The notes: generated by a model from the sequence alone, not told the origin. 10,277 bases of DNA from an uncultured bacterium (GCA_949288685.1 CASELB010000087.1:1-10277), one strand, 5' to 3'; shown: positions 1 to 6,585, counted from the first letter of the stretch. Numbers and translations are program-made.

Positions 1-53
1 ACTGCAAACAGCATTAAAATGACTAATGTAAAAACAATCTTTATCAACTTCAT
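1..53 (-). CDS. Start of a membrane or secreted protein gene, cut by the left edge
   Basis: The minus strand opens an ATG at 53 that reads MKLIKIVFTLVILMLFAV before the window ends. Two lysines followed by a long run of Leu, Ile, Val and Phe look like a signal peptide or an N-terminal membrane anchor. A GGAG lies 13 bases upstream of the ATG, which is a long spacing for a ribosome binding site. The gene follows tmk on the same strand after 62 bases, so it may belong to the same transcript. The function cannot be read from 17 residues. The frame stays open upstream of the ATG, so an earlier start is possible, but none has better support. Confidence 0.5.
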   Translation of the reverse strand, partial: MKLIKIVFTLVILMLFA

Positions 54-115
54 ATTTAAGATTATACTCCGTGCGGTTCCGGCGGGCAAGTTTTGTTCAT
101 ATTTAATGAAATCTG

Positions 116-724
116 TTAGATTAGAGGCTTTATTATATTAAGCAAATCACTAAAAACTTCATCAATACTTTTTGCTGCATTTAGTACTTTAACTCTTTCG
201 GGCTCTTGTTTTGCTATTTCAAGATAACCGTTTCTTACTCTGTTAAAGAACTCAATACCTGCAGTTTCCATTCTGTCTTTTTCAGTTCCGACGCGGGTCA
301 TGGATGTTTCAATATCGACATCAAAAACAATCGTTAAATCCGGCTTGAGCCCGCCTGTTGCAAGGTTATTTAGATAATTGATTTCATTAAGGTCCAGCCC
401 CCGTCCGTATCCTTGATAGGCAACTGTTGAATCTGTGTGACGGTCGCAGAGTACAATTTTCCCCTCATTAATTGCAGGTTTAACAATTTGTTCTATATGT
501 TGCGCTCTGTCAGCCAGAAATAAAAAAGATTCACACCTCGGGGCAATTTCTCCGTCGTAATTGAGCAAAATTTCTCTTAATTTTTCTCCAAGCCCCTTGG
601 CTCCGGGCTCACGTGTTTTTATTATTGCTTTTGCCGGAGTCAGATAATCAGCAAGACGGTTTAATTGAGTGGTTTTACCGCATCCGTCAGCGCCTTCAAA
701 CGTTATAAATAAACCTTTTTTCAT
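116..724 (-). CDS. tmk: Thymidylate kinase (dTMP kinase)
   Basis: The enzyme phosphorylates dTMP to dTDP with ATP in the cytoplasm, an essential step of dTTP synthesis. The 202 residues match the usual bacterial length. Visible motifs in order are the P-loop GADGCGKTT (11-19), TREPG (37-41), the dTMP-binding DRH-x2-S-x-VAYQGYGRG stretch (94-109), and a lid region with DRME (150-153) followed by EFFNRVRNGY (158-167). Arginines are in the lid and none is in the P-loop, as in bacterial (E. coli-type) enzymes. The start ATG shares its A with the TAA stop of the upstream decarboxylase gene (TAATG), so the two are probably translationally coupled. A purine-rich AAAGAGAG precedes the start. Pairing of a YaaO-type decarboxylase with tmk is also known in Bacillus. 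Identification is secure. Confidence 0.97.
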   Translation of the reverse strand: MKKGLFITFEGADGCGKTTQLNRLADYLTPAKAIIKTREPGAKGLGEKLREILLNYDGEIAPRCESFLFLADRAQHIEQIVKPAINEGKIVLCDRHTDSTVAYQGYGRGLDLNEINYLNNLATGGLKPDLTIVFDVDIETSMTRVGTEKDRMETAGIEFFNRVRNGYLEIAKQEPERVKVLNAAKSIDEVFSDLLNIIKPLI

Positions 725-2166
725 TAACTCTCTTTAACAACTTCTATGAAATCATAATCTTTAAGATATGGCAGATGTTCTTCCCTTATAATTTCGCCGG
801 GAAGCAGTATTGATATACCGGGAGGACATTCTGCAATTACCTCTGCAGCAATTCTGCCGATTGAGTCGTGCTTTGATACGGTTTCTTTAGGTGCAAAGAA
901 AGCCTCACGCGGACTCATTTTTATTTGCGGAATACTAAGCGGCATGTGTTTTCTGTTTTCAAGATAGTAGAGGTCTGTATAATTTGTTCTTGAAATTTTT
1001 TCTAACGAATCAGCAAGGTATTTAACATCATTAAATGAGTTTCCCTGATTTACAAGCAGTAATACGCCAACATCAGATGCAGACTCTACTTCTATATTAA
1101 AGTCAACTTCTAAAATTGTTTCCAGACGTTTACCTGAAATGCCGTCCATTCTGACAAATACTTTGGTTACATCAGTTAAAAATCCAAAATCCGGTTTTAA
1201 CTGGTGGATTTTTTCCATTGCATCAATACGTTTTCTTAAGTATTTTGCATTCTTAATCATTCTTGCAATAAGTTTTTTCCCTTTTTGACTTACAAGGTTA
1301 GCTCTTGCCGCATCCAGACTTGCAAGAAGCAGCATTGAAGGACTTGTTGTGTGTAAAAGTTTAAGAGCTTTTGCAACAGAGTCGGGATCGATTAAAGAGT
1401 TTTTTGCGATATGCAGCATTGAACTCTGGCTCATACTTCCGCCTGTTTTGTGCAGAGAATGAAGAACTGCGTCTGCACCGAGCTTGAGAGCGGTTTCAGG
1501 TAACTGATTGCTGAAATTCCACAAACAGCCGTGAGCTTCATCAACAATCAGCGGTATTCCGCGGCTTTTACATATTGCAGAAATTGATTTAATATCCGAT
1601 ACAACACCTTCATAGGTCGGGTTTGTAATCCAGACTAAAGAAATATCATCATTTTTATCAAGAGCATTTTCAATATCTTTTGGCGAAATACTGCCCCATA
1701 TAGACCAACCGTCTACCTGTTGCGGTATTGCCCAAACCGGTTCAGCCCCAGAAAGTATCAAACCTGTAAGTATAGAACGATGGCAGTTTCTGTTAACAAG
1801 AACTTTATTTCCTTTTTTAGTACAACCAAGTGCCATTGCAAGATTACCTACGGTTGAACCGTTAAGCAGGAAAAATGTTCTTTGTGCACCAAATGCTTCC
1901 GCAGCCAGCTCCTGCGCTTCTTTTATAGGTCCTGTCGCGGGGTGTAATGTCCCGAGATTATCAAATTCATCAGTTGTATCAAGTGATAAAACCTTTGTAC
2001 CCATTAACTTTTTAAAGTCGTCGAATATTGCTCTTCCTTTGGTGTGCCCTGGAATATGAAACTGGTATGTTGGATTTTCCCACGCCTGCTTAAGCGCGTC
2101 AACAATAGGCGCTTTCACCAGAGTACGGATTTTATCTTCTTTTTTAACCTTTAATAACTTTGCCAC
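724..2166 (-). CDS. Orn/Lys/Arg decarboxylase family PLP enzyme (YaaO/SpeA-like)
   Basis: This is a fold-type I PLP-dependent enzyme of the bacterial Orn/Lys/Arg decarboxylase family, likely cytoplasmic and making a polyamine or diamine by decarboxylation. With the GTG start at 2166 it has 480 residues. Motifs in that numbering are HIPGH (37-41), the PLP-site VDEAHG (208-213), and SLHKTGG (237-243) with the likely Schiff-base lysine at 240. The C-terminal domain has MSPREAFFAPKETVS and PPGISILLPGE. The open frame extends to a TTG at 2229. I prefer the GTG because AGGAAAAGG (2178-2170) sits just upstream and a candidate promoter overlaps the TTG. Substrate choice among arginine, lysine and ornithine cannot be decided by eye. 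It lies one base into tmk, an arrangement like yaaO-tmk of Bacillus. Confidence 0.9.
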   Translation of the reverse strand: MAKLLKVKKEDKIRTLVKAPIVDALKQAWENPTYQFHIPGHTKGRAIFDDFKKLMGTKVLSLDTTDEFDNLGTLHPATGPIKEAQELAAEAFGAQRTFFLLNGSTVGNLAMALGCTKKGNKVLVNRNCHRSILTGLILSGAEPVWAIPQQVDGWSIWGSISPKDIENALDKNDDISLVWITNPTYEGVVSDIKSISAICKSRGIPLIVDEAHGCLWNFSNQLPETALKLGADAVLHSLHKTGGSMSQSSMLHIAKNSLIDPDSVAKALKLLHTTSPSMLLLASLDAARANLVSQKGKKLIARMIKNAKYLRKRIDAMEKIHQLKPDFGFLTDVTKVFVRMDGISGKRLETILEVDFNIEVESASDVGVLLLVNQGNSFNDVKYLADSLEKISRTNYTDLYYLENRKHMPLSIPQIKMSPREAFFAPKETVSKHDSIGRIAAEVIAECPPGISILLPGEIIREEHLPYLKDYDFIEVVKES

Positions 2167-2169
2167 TGA

Positions 2170-2178
2170 CCTTTTCCT
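2170..2178 (-). promoter_or_regulatory. Ribosome binding site that sets the decarboxylase start
   Basis: AGGAAAAGG on the minus strand lies directly upstream of GTG at 2166, with 8 bases between AGGA and the start codon. No comparable site precedes the TTG at 2229, so this motif decides in favour of the shorter protein. Confidence 0.55.
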
Positions 2179-2200
2179 GTTAAAAACTTTTTGTATCAAT

Positions 2201-2229
2201 ATATTACAATAAAAAAATCGGGGGTACAA
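2201..2229 (-). promoter_or_regulatory. Candidate promoter for the decarboxylase-tmk unit
   Basis: On the minus strand TTGTAC (2229-2224) and TAATAT (2206-2201) are separated by 17 bases. The -35 matches the sigma-70 consensus well. The -10 keeps only the most conserved positions (first T, A and last T). A TATATT hexamer overlaps the -10, with a longer spacing. Transcription would begin near 2194, about 28 bases before the GTG start. The assignment is from sequence alone. Confidence 0.4.
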
Positions 2230-2241
2230 AAAATTGCTTTT

Positions 2242-2269
2242 TTGATTAAGATTTGTAAATTTTTATAAA
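2242..2269 (+). promoter_or_regulatory. Candidate promoter for the glycine-zipper/AAA pair
   Basis: TTGATT (2242-2247) and TATAAA (2264-2269) are spaced by 16 bases, a good sigma-70-type match with a 5/6 -10 hexamer. The predicted start is near 2276, leaving a leader of about 80 bases before the ATG at 2356. It is divergent from the decarboxylase promoter. The region is A/T-rich, so chance matches are possible. Confidence 0.45.
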
Positions 2270-2294
2270 TATTGTAGTTTCCGGCTATTGTAGT
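2270..2294 (+). repeat. Direct repeat of TATTGTAGT, 16-base period
   Basis: TATTGTAGT occurs at 2270-2278 and again at 2286-2294, right after the candidate -10 box. The copies are exact over 9 bases and sit about one and a half helical turns apart. It could be a regulator binding site or a chance duplication. Confidence 0.4.
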
Positions 2295-2323
2295 GTATTT
2301 GCACTGGTGCTAAATTTATTTTG

Positions 2324-2349
2324 TAAGGGGTTAAAATCTAATAAGGGGT
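2324..2349 (+). repeat. Duplicated Shine-Dalgarno-like TAAGGGGT, 18-base period
   Basis: TAAGGGGT appears at 2324-2331 and 2342-2349. The second copy carries the AAGGGG ribosome binding site for the gene at 2356, with 7 bases between it and the ATG. The first copy has no start codon at a useful distance, so it is a decoy or upstream ribosome-docking site if it has any role. The similarity continues weakly past the octamer (TTAAAATC against TCAGAAAA). Confidence 0.5.
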
Positions 2350-2355
2350 CAGAAA

Positions 2356-2724
2356 ATGAGAATTAGTCCGGTATCCTGTAAAAATTATCAAACTATTAAG
2401 AATTATGAGATTAAAAAACAGTCTGCAGTTCCAGTTTGTACAAGGAAAAATGCTGTCGAAGAAACAACATTTAAAGGTAATGGCGGAGCATTAAAAGGAA
2501 TTGTTTTGGGCGCCGCTGCCGGTGTTGCTGCAGCAGGCGGGCTTGCGCTTGCCGGAGGCATTGCTGCTTTTACCGCTGCTGGTGTTACTACGGCTGCATT
2601 ACTCGGGTGCGGAGGTGCCGTAGGTGCTAATGTAGGTGGAATTATCGGCGGAATGGTCGATGATACGACTTACGAAGAATTGTGTGACAAAATAGAAGGT
2701 TTCTTTAAAAAGAAAAACAAATAA
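2356..2724 (+). CDS. Small double glycine-zipper membrane protein of unknown function
   Basis: I do not recognise this 122-residue protein as a named family. Residues 1-40 are polar and lysine-rich, opening MRISPVSCKN and ending TFKGN (38-42). Residues 44-100 are almost only Gly, Ala, Val, Leu and Ile, and hold two perfect GxxxGxxxGxxxG ladders: G44-G48-G52-G56 and G86-G90-G94-G98. This predicts two closely packed membrane helices, possibly an oligomer or hairpin. The tail (101-122) is charged, with VDDTTYEELCDKIEGFF followed by KKKNK. There is no classical signal peptide. The start has a strong AAGGGG site. The AAA ATPase gene follows after 21 bases, so the two are probably co-transcribed. 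Glycine zippers occur in pore-forming, bacteriocin-like and envelope proteins, but the sequence does not choose between these. Confidence 0.8.
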   Translation: MRISPVSCKNYQTIKNYEIKKQSAVPVCTRKNAVEETTFKGNGGALKGIVLGAAAGVAAAGGLALAGGIAAFTAAGVTTAALLGCGGAVGANVGGIIGGMVDDTTYEELCDKIEGFFKKKNK

Positions 2725-2745
2725 AAAACGACTTAAAAGGAAAAA

Positions 2746-3918
2746 ATGATATTACCTGTAACTCTTAATTCCGGGAAACCGGTGTATCCCGTTTTTAAAA
2801 ATTCACAATTAAATGCGCCTGTTGATAACAGACCGCAGTTAATGTTCAGTAAAAAATTTGAAAATATTAAAACGGAAAACGATTTTATGCGTGCGCAGCT
2901 TGACCAGAATGAAAGATTACTGGTAATGTCTGCTATGCTAATGTTTGCGGGGCTTGTAAGCGCTGCTGCATATCTGTTTCGCGGCGGAAAGGGTAAAAAA
3001 GTTTCACCATCAAAGTCAAATGATTGGCTTCCTGGAATTATTGTCAGAAGTTTTGAGTCTTTGAAAGATAATCCTTTAATCCCGACGCTTGAAGAGTGTA
3101 AGAGTGTAAATAAAGACTTGCGGGAACTTCTTGAAGTACAGGTAAAACAGATAAAAAATGCAAGTATTCTACAGGAACAAGGGGCACCTTCTTTATCAAA
3201 CAGGTTACTGCTTTATGGTCCGGCTGGTGTAGGTAAATCTTTTTTTGCAAAAATCTTTGCAAAATCTCTTGATGCCGATTATATGGAGGTTTTATACTCT
3301 GATTTTAATTCTAAATGGGGCGGGGAAGGTGTTGAAAACTTAAAGTTTATTTTTGAGAAAATTCTTGATACTGCGGGTAAAGATTTAAATAAAAGGTTTG
3401 TTGTTACTTTTAACGAAATTGATACAATTGTTCTTCCTCCCGAAAATATTGTACGGGGAGCAGGCGGACATGCTTTATCTAAAATTGAGGAGCGTTCGGT
3501 GTTTTTAAATTATATGGAGATTTTAAAAGAAAGAACTCCAAATGTAACAGTAATCGGAACTACGAATCTCTCTCCGAAAAATAACGGGTTGGATAGAGCT
3601 GCCATGAGCAGATTTCAAAATTTGACAGAAGTGCCGTATCCTGATAAAGAATGCCTGTTTGAAGCACTTAAAATGAATTTGAAAGGTATAAAGAACGGCG
3701 AGAATTTTATTGACTGTAATGAACAACAGTTAAGAAAACTTACGGAAGATATGGCGGAACGCAGGTTTTCATTTAGAAATCTGGAGAATGCTGTTAACAA
3801 GGCAAAACAGTACCATCAAATTGATATAATTGACGGAAACGGTACTGAATTTAAAATGGAATACCTTACAAAAGGCGAGAAATCTATTAAGTTATCCGAT
3901 GGTGAGTTAGAAATTTAA
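2746..3918 (+). CDS. Membrane-anchored AAA ATPase with altered Walker B
   Basis: The 390 residues split into a polar N-terminal segment (1-58), one predicted membrane helix (about 59-78), a basic stretch (RGGKGKK, 79-85), and one AAA module (about 110-360). Visible motifs are Walker A GPAGVGKS (158-165), a pore-loop-like SKWGGEG (189-195), the Walker B region VVTFNEID (219-226), sensor-1 IGTTN (270-274), and LDRAAMSRF (282-290) in the second region of homology. Walker B has Asn223 where family members normally have Asp; the catalytic Glu224 is kept. The basic flank suggests the AAA domain faces the cytoplasm. No protease domain follows, so it is not FtsH. The layout and KW pore loop recall Msp1/ATAD1-type membrane dislocases, an inference only. 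AAAAGGA precedes the ATG. The substrate is unknown; the small neighbour is a candidate partner. Confidence 0.85.
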   Translation: MILPVTLNSGKPVYPVFKNSQLNAPVDNRPQLMFSKKFENIKTENDFMRAQLDQNERLLVMSAMLMFAGLVSAAAYLFRGGKGKKVSPSKSNDWLPGIIVRSFESLKDNPLIPTLEECKSVNKDLRELLEVQVKQIKNASILQEQGAPSLSNRLLLYGPAGVGKSFFAKIFAKSLDADYMEVLYSDFNSKWGGEGVENLKFIFEKILDTAGKDLNKRFVVTFNEIDTIVLPPENIVRGAGGHALSKIEERSVFLNYMEILKERTPNVTVIGTTNLSPKNNGLDRAAMSRFQNLTEVPYPDKECLFEALKMNLKGIKNGENFIDCNEQQLRKLTEDMAERRFSFRNLENAVNKAKQYHQIDIIDGNGTEFKMEYLTKGEKSIKLSDGELEI

Positions 3919-3949
3919 AATTAATTAGTGCTGTTAATTTATTGATTTG

Positions 3950-3958
3950 TGGTATACT
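3950..3958 (+). promoter_or_regulatory. Extended -10 promoter upstream of the parvulin gene
   Basis: TGGTATACT fits the extended -10 pattern TGn-TATAAT with one mismatch in the hexamer (TATACT, 3953-3958). No strong -35 is found at normal spacing; CTGTTA (3931-3936) is a weak one with a 16-base spacer. Extended -10 promoters often lack a good -35. Transcription would start near 3965, with the leader carrying AAGGAG at 3976-3981. It would drive the seven-gene run to the right edge. Confidence 0.6.
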
Positions 3959-3990
3959 TAAAAAGTATTTAGGATAAGGAGTGTTTTTTT

Positions 3991-4269
3991 ATGAAAATCA
4001 GAGCAAGTCATATTTTAGTAGAGACAGAAGAGGAAGCAAAGAAGTTAAAATCAGAAATTGACAATGGTGCGGATTTTGGTGAACTTGCAAAAAAATATTC
4101 AAAATGCCCTTCCGGACAAAATGGCGGTGATTTAAGATACTTTGGAAAAGGTATGATGGTTAAGCCGTTTGAAGATGCTGCTTTTGCACTTAAAAAAGGA
4201 GAAGTTTCAGAGCCTGTCCAAACCCAATTCGGATGGCACCTGATTTATCTGACTGACATTACGGAATAG
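3991..4269 (+). CDS. Parvulin-type peptidyl-prolyl cis-trans isomerase (PpiC-like)
   Basis: This is a stand-alone parvulin domain of 92 residues, close to E. coli PpiC (93). It would catalyse cis-trans isomerisation of peptide bonds before proline. The fold markers run in order: RASHILVET (4-12), GADFGELAKKYSKCPSG (26-42), GGDLRYFGKGMMVKPFEDAAF (45-65, split here by residues 45-55 and 56-65), and QTQFGWHLI (77-85). The active-site set is His7, Cys39, Met56, Phe60, Phe80 and His83 by analogy with PpiC. No signal peptide is present, so it should be cytoplasmic, unlike the SurA and PrsA relatives. The ATG has AAGGAG at 9 bases. Only four bases separate it from the aminopeptidase gene. Both products act on proline-containing chains, so the pairing is functionally sensible, though that link is inferred. 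Confidence 0.95.
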   Translation: MKIRASHILVETEEEAKKLKSEIDNGADFGELAKKYSKCPSGQNGGDLRYFGKGMMVKPFEDAAFALKKGEVSEPVQTQFGWHLIYLTDITE

Positions 4270-4273
4270 TTAT

Positions 4274-5827
4274 ATGGTTATGGACTTGGAAAGGTTAGGC
4301 GTTGACTATTTATTAGTTAATTCTACGAATGAATTTCTTGCTGAATATTCTGATTTGCAAGAGAATGCCAGGTATACTTTGACAAAATTCAGCGGGTCTA
4401 CCGGTGATGCCCTTGTTTGTAAGGACGGCATGGTCTATCTTTTTGCGGACGGTCGTTACCACATACAGGCGGAACGTGAAATTTCCGATGGCATAACTCT
4501 TATAAAACTTCAACCGGGTGAACGTCAGGATGATGTAATACGTAAAATTATTCCTGATGGTGCTATTCTTGGTATTGTTGCAGAAAAAAATTCGCAAGCA
4601 AGGGTTGAAAGTTTTAACGGAATTAATATAAAACTCTTACAACTGGATCCGGTTAATTTCTATACAAATTTTAATCATAACAAAATAGAACTCTTACCGC
4701 AAAGCCTTTGCGGTAAGAGCTTTGAAGAAAAGATAGCAAATATACCGCGTCCGTTTTTTATATCAAATCAGGAAGAGGTATCATATTTAATAAACGGCAG
4801 AGATTTTTCTAAAAATTATTCAAGTAAAATTCAGGGGAAACTCCTTCTGACTGATTATGAAAATGTGCTGTTTACTGATATGAATGTCAGTGAAAGTTTG
4901 CATGGTATAGAAGTCTTGCCGCTTGACAGGTGTGAAGAAATACTTAGTGCTGTTGATTATCCTGTTTATGTTGACAAGTCATCGATTAATGCAAAAGATT
5001 ATGCAGCATTAAGATATCCCGAAAACCGTATTTCCCCGATTAAAGAAATGAAGGCAATAAAAACAAAAGAAGAGATTGAAAGTTATAAACAAGCATTTAA
5101 ATCAACGGATGAGGCGCTTTTAGCAACACGTGAGTTTATTATGAATGCGAAAGAGACTTCCGAATACGAAATCGCTGAGGTTCTTCAGGGTAATTTCAAA
5201 AAGTCAGGAGCGCGTTCATTGAGTTTCAAATCCATTGTTGCTAAGGATAAAAATTCCTCACTCGCACATTATTCAAATTCTTCAAGAGATGAAATAGTAA
5301 AAGACGGTTCTTTAGTTTTGATTGATTGCGGCGGCTATTATGATAACGGGCTTGCAACTGATATTACACGTGTCTTTTTTAAAGGCAACCCGTCAGATGA
5401 GCATAAGAAAATTTATACATTTGTATTAAAGATGTTTTTAAACGCGTTTAATGCTGCTATCACGGAAAATATATCGGGTTATGATATTGACAAAATTGTA
5501 CGTGATATGGTTAAGGAGTATCCGATTCACGGGTATACTTTCGGGCACGGACTCGGTCACGGGCTTGGAATAAATGTTCATGAAGCGCCGCCAAACTTAA
5601 GCCTGTCAGAAGTTGCAAAAACTCCTTTAAAAAACGGAATGTGTTTTACAATTGAACCGGGGCTTTATAATTCTTCAACTTTCGGGGTCCGTTTAGAAAA
5701 TTCGTGTTACTTTGCGGATAATCAAATACGTTCTTTCGCAAGAATGCCTTACGAAGAAAAACTTATAGATTTTAGTTTGCTCACGGAAACAGAAAAAAAT
5801 TGGCTCAAGGAGTTTGAACTTGTATGA
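4274..5827 (+). CDS. Xaa-Pro aminopeptidase (M24B, aminopeptidase P)
   Basis: This metalloprotease would remove the N-terminal residue of peptides whose second residue is proline. The C-terminal pita-bread domain has the five expected metal ligands: Asp351 (LIDCGG), Asp363 (ATDITR), His429 in HGLGHGLG (425-432), Glu461 (TIEPG) and Glu475 (RLEN), with His425 and His436 as the accompanying histidines. The N-terminal half has FSGSTGDALV (39-48) and ADGRYHIQAE (58-67), typical of creatinase N domains. The 517 residues suggest the three-domain XPNPEP1-like form, somewhat short. There is no signal peptide. The start at 4274 has GGAA 7 bases upstream; an ATG at 4280 is possible but worse placed. The stop overlaps the methyltransferase start by four bases (ATGA). 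A perfect inverted repeat lies within codons 140-149. Confidence 0.93.
   Translation: MVMDLERLGVDYLLVNSTNEFLAEYSDLQENARYTLTKFSGSTGDALVCKDGMVYLFADGRYHIQAEREISDGITLIKLQPGERQDDVIRKIIPDGAILGIVAEKNSQARVESFNGINIKLLQLDPVNFYTNFNHNKIELLPQSLCGKSFEEKIANIPRPFFISNQEEVSYLINGRDFSKNYSSKIQGKLLLTDYENVLFTDMNVSESLHGIEVLPLDRCEEILSAVDYPVYVDKSSINAKDYAALRYPENRISPIKEMKAIKTKEEIESYKQAFKSTDEALLATREFIMNAKETSEYEIAEVLQGNFKKSGARSLSFKSIVAKDKNSSLAHYSNSSRDEIVKDGSLVLIDCGGYYDNGLATDITRVFFKGNPSDEHKKIYTFVLKMFLNAFNAAITENISGYDIDKIVRDMVKEYPIHGYTFGHGLGHGLGINVHEAPPNLSLSEVAKTPLKNGMCFTIEPGLYNSSTFGVRLENSCYFADNQIRSFARMPYEEKLIDFSLLTETEKNWLKEFELV
4691..4719. repeat. Perfect 13-bp inverted repeat with 3-base loop inside a coding region
   Basis: CTCTTACCGCAAA (4691-4703) is the exact reverse complement of TTTGCGGTAAGAG (4707-4719), leaving GCC as the loop. 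It lies within codons 140-149 of the aminopeptidase P gene and encodes LLPQSLCGKS. No T-run follows on the plus strand, so it is not a standard terminator. The reading frame passes through it intact, and the encoded CGKSFEEKI looks like normal family sequence. Confidence 0.9.
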
Positions 5828-6585
5828 TAGAAATAACATCCCTTACAAATGAAACAGTTAAAGAGACTGTCAGGCTCCAACAAAAAAAATACAGAGAAGA
5901 ATCAGGCTTATTCCTTATTGAAGGATACAAGCCTGTTGAAGAGTCCATTTTTGCCGGCGTAAAATTAGTAAGAATTTTTGTCAAAAATAATAATGATATA
6001 GAAAAATTTTCTAAAAGCGGGGCAGAAGTTATTAAAACAACAGAACCTGTTTTAAAAAAGATTTCAACTACTGATACACCTCCGGCTGTTGTTGCGGTTG
6101 GTGTTCAAAAAACGATAAATGAACACTGGGTTAAAGATGCGTCAAGAATTATACTTCTTGAAGGGATAAAAGATGCAGGAAACTTGGGAACTATTTTGAG
6201 AACGGCTGCGGCATTCGGTATTGACGGAGTAATATTATATAAAAATACTGTTGATATTTATAATCCCAAATGTGTTCGCTCCAGTGTCGGTAATCTTTGG
6301 AAAAATAACATTTTAGTTATTGACGAACTGGAACGGTTACAAAAACTTATTAACGGATTTACCAAAATAGGAACACTCCCAAAATCAGATAATTCCTGTT
6401 ACTTAAACAGCTTCGATTTTCCTGCTAAAAGCTGTGTATTTATGGGCTCCGAGGCTGACGGTTTAAGCGGGAAATTAAAGAGTATAACAGATACCAGTAT
6501 AACTATTGAAATGAATAGCTCGGTAGAATCACTTAACCTTGGTATTTCAGCAGGTATAATAATGTATAAAATGAGGTTGATATGA
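5824..6585 (+). CDS. TrmH/SpoU family RNA 2'-O-ribose methyltransferase
   Basis: The protein is a SPOUT-class, SAM-dependent enzyme that would methylate a ribose 2'-OH in rRNA or tRNA. Residues 1-95 are the small substrate-binding domain (note FLIEGYKPVEESI, 30-42). The three SpoU motifs are clear. Motif 1 is DAGNLGTILRTAAAFG (117-132), with Asn120 and the catalytic Arg126. Motif 2 is FMGSEADGLS (206-215). Motif 3 is SLNLGISAGI (236-245). The 253 residues fit RlmB/TsnR-like members, which usually modify 23S rRNA, but the RNA target cannot be settled from the sequence. AAGGAG at 5807-5812 precedes the ATG, which overlaps the upstream stop as ATGA. Its own stop overlaps the next start in the same way. 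Confidence 0.92.
   Translation: MIEITSLTNETVKETVRLQQKKYREESGLFLIEGYKPVEESIFAGVKLVRIFVKNNNDIEKFSKSGAEVIKTTEPVLKKISTTDTPPAVVAVGVQKTINEHWVKDASRIILLEGIKDAGNLGTILRTAAAFGIDGVILYKNTVDIYNPKCVRSSVGNLWKNNILVIDELERLQKLINGFTKIGTLPKSDNSCYLNSFDFPAKSCVFMGSEADGLSGKLKSITDTSITIEMNSSVESLNLGISAGIIMYKMRLI

Noticed and set aside
62..100. A 12-codon minus-strand frame (MNKTCPPEPHGV) between tmk and the left-edge gene
   Set aside because: It has no ribosome binding site, is very short and has no recognisable features. The hydrophobic frame starting at 53 is a better gene candidate.
3044..3800. Several 60-70-residue minus-strand frames opposite the AAA ATPase gene
   Set aside because: They lie wholly within the coding region of a convincing gene, have no start signals and show no recognisable motifs. 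They are shadow frames.
2746..3918. The AAA ATPase as FtsH
   Set aside because: FtsH has two N-terminal membrane helices and a C-terminal zinc protease domain with HEXXH. This protein has one helix and ends soon after the AAA lid, with no HEXXH.
3918..3940. Inverted repeat AAATTAA / TTAATTT after the AAA ATPase gene, considered as a terminator
   Set aside because: The 7-bp stem is only A and T with a 9-base loop and no T-run, so it would be unstable. In this A/T-rich spacer it is easily a chance match.
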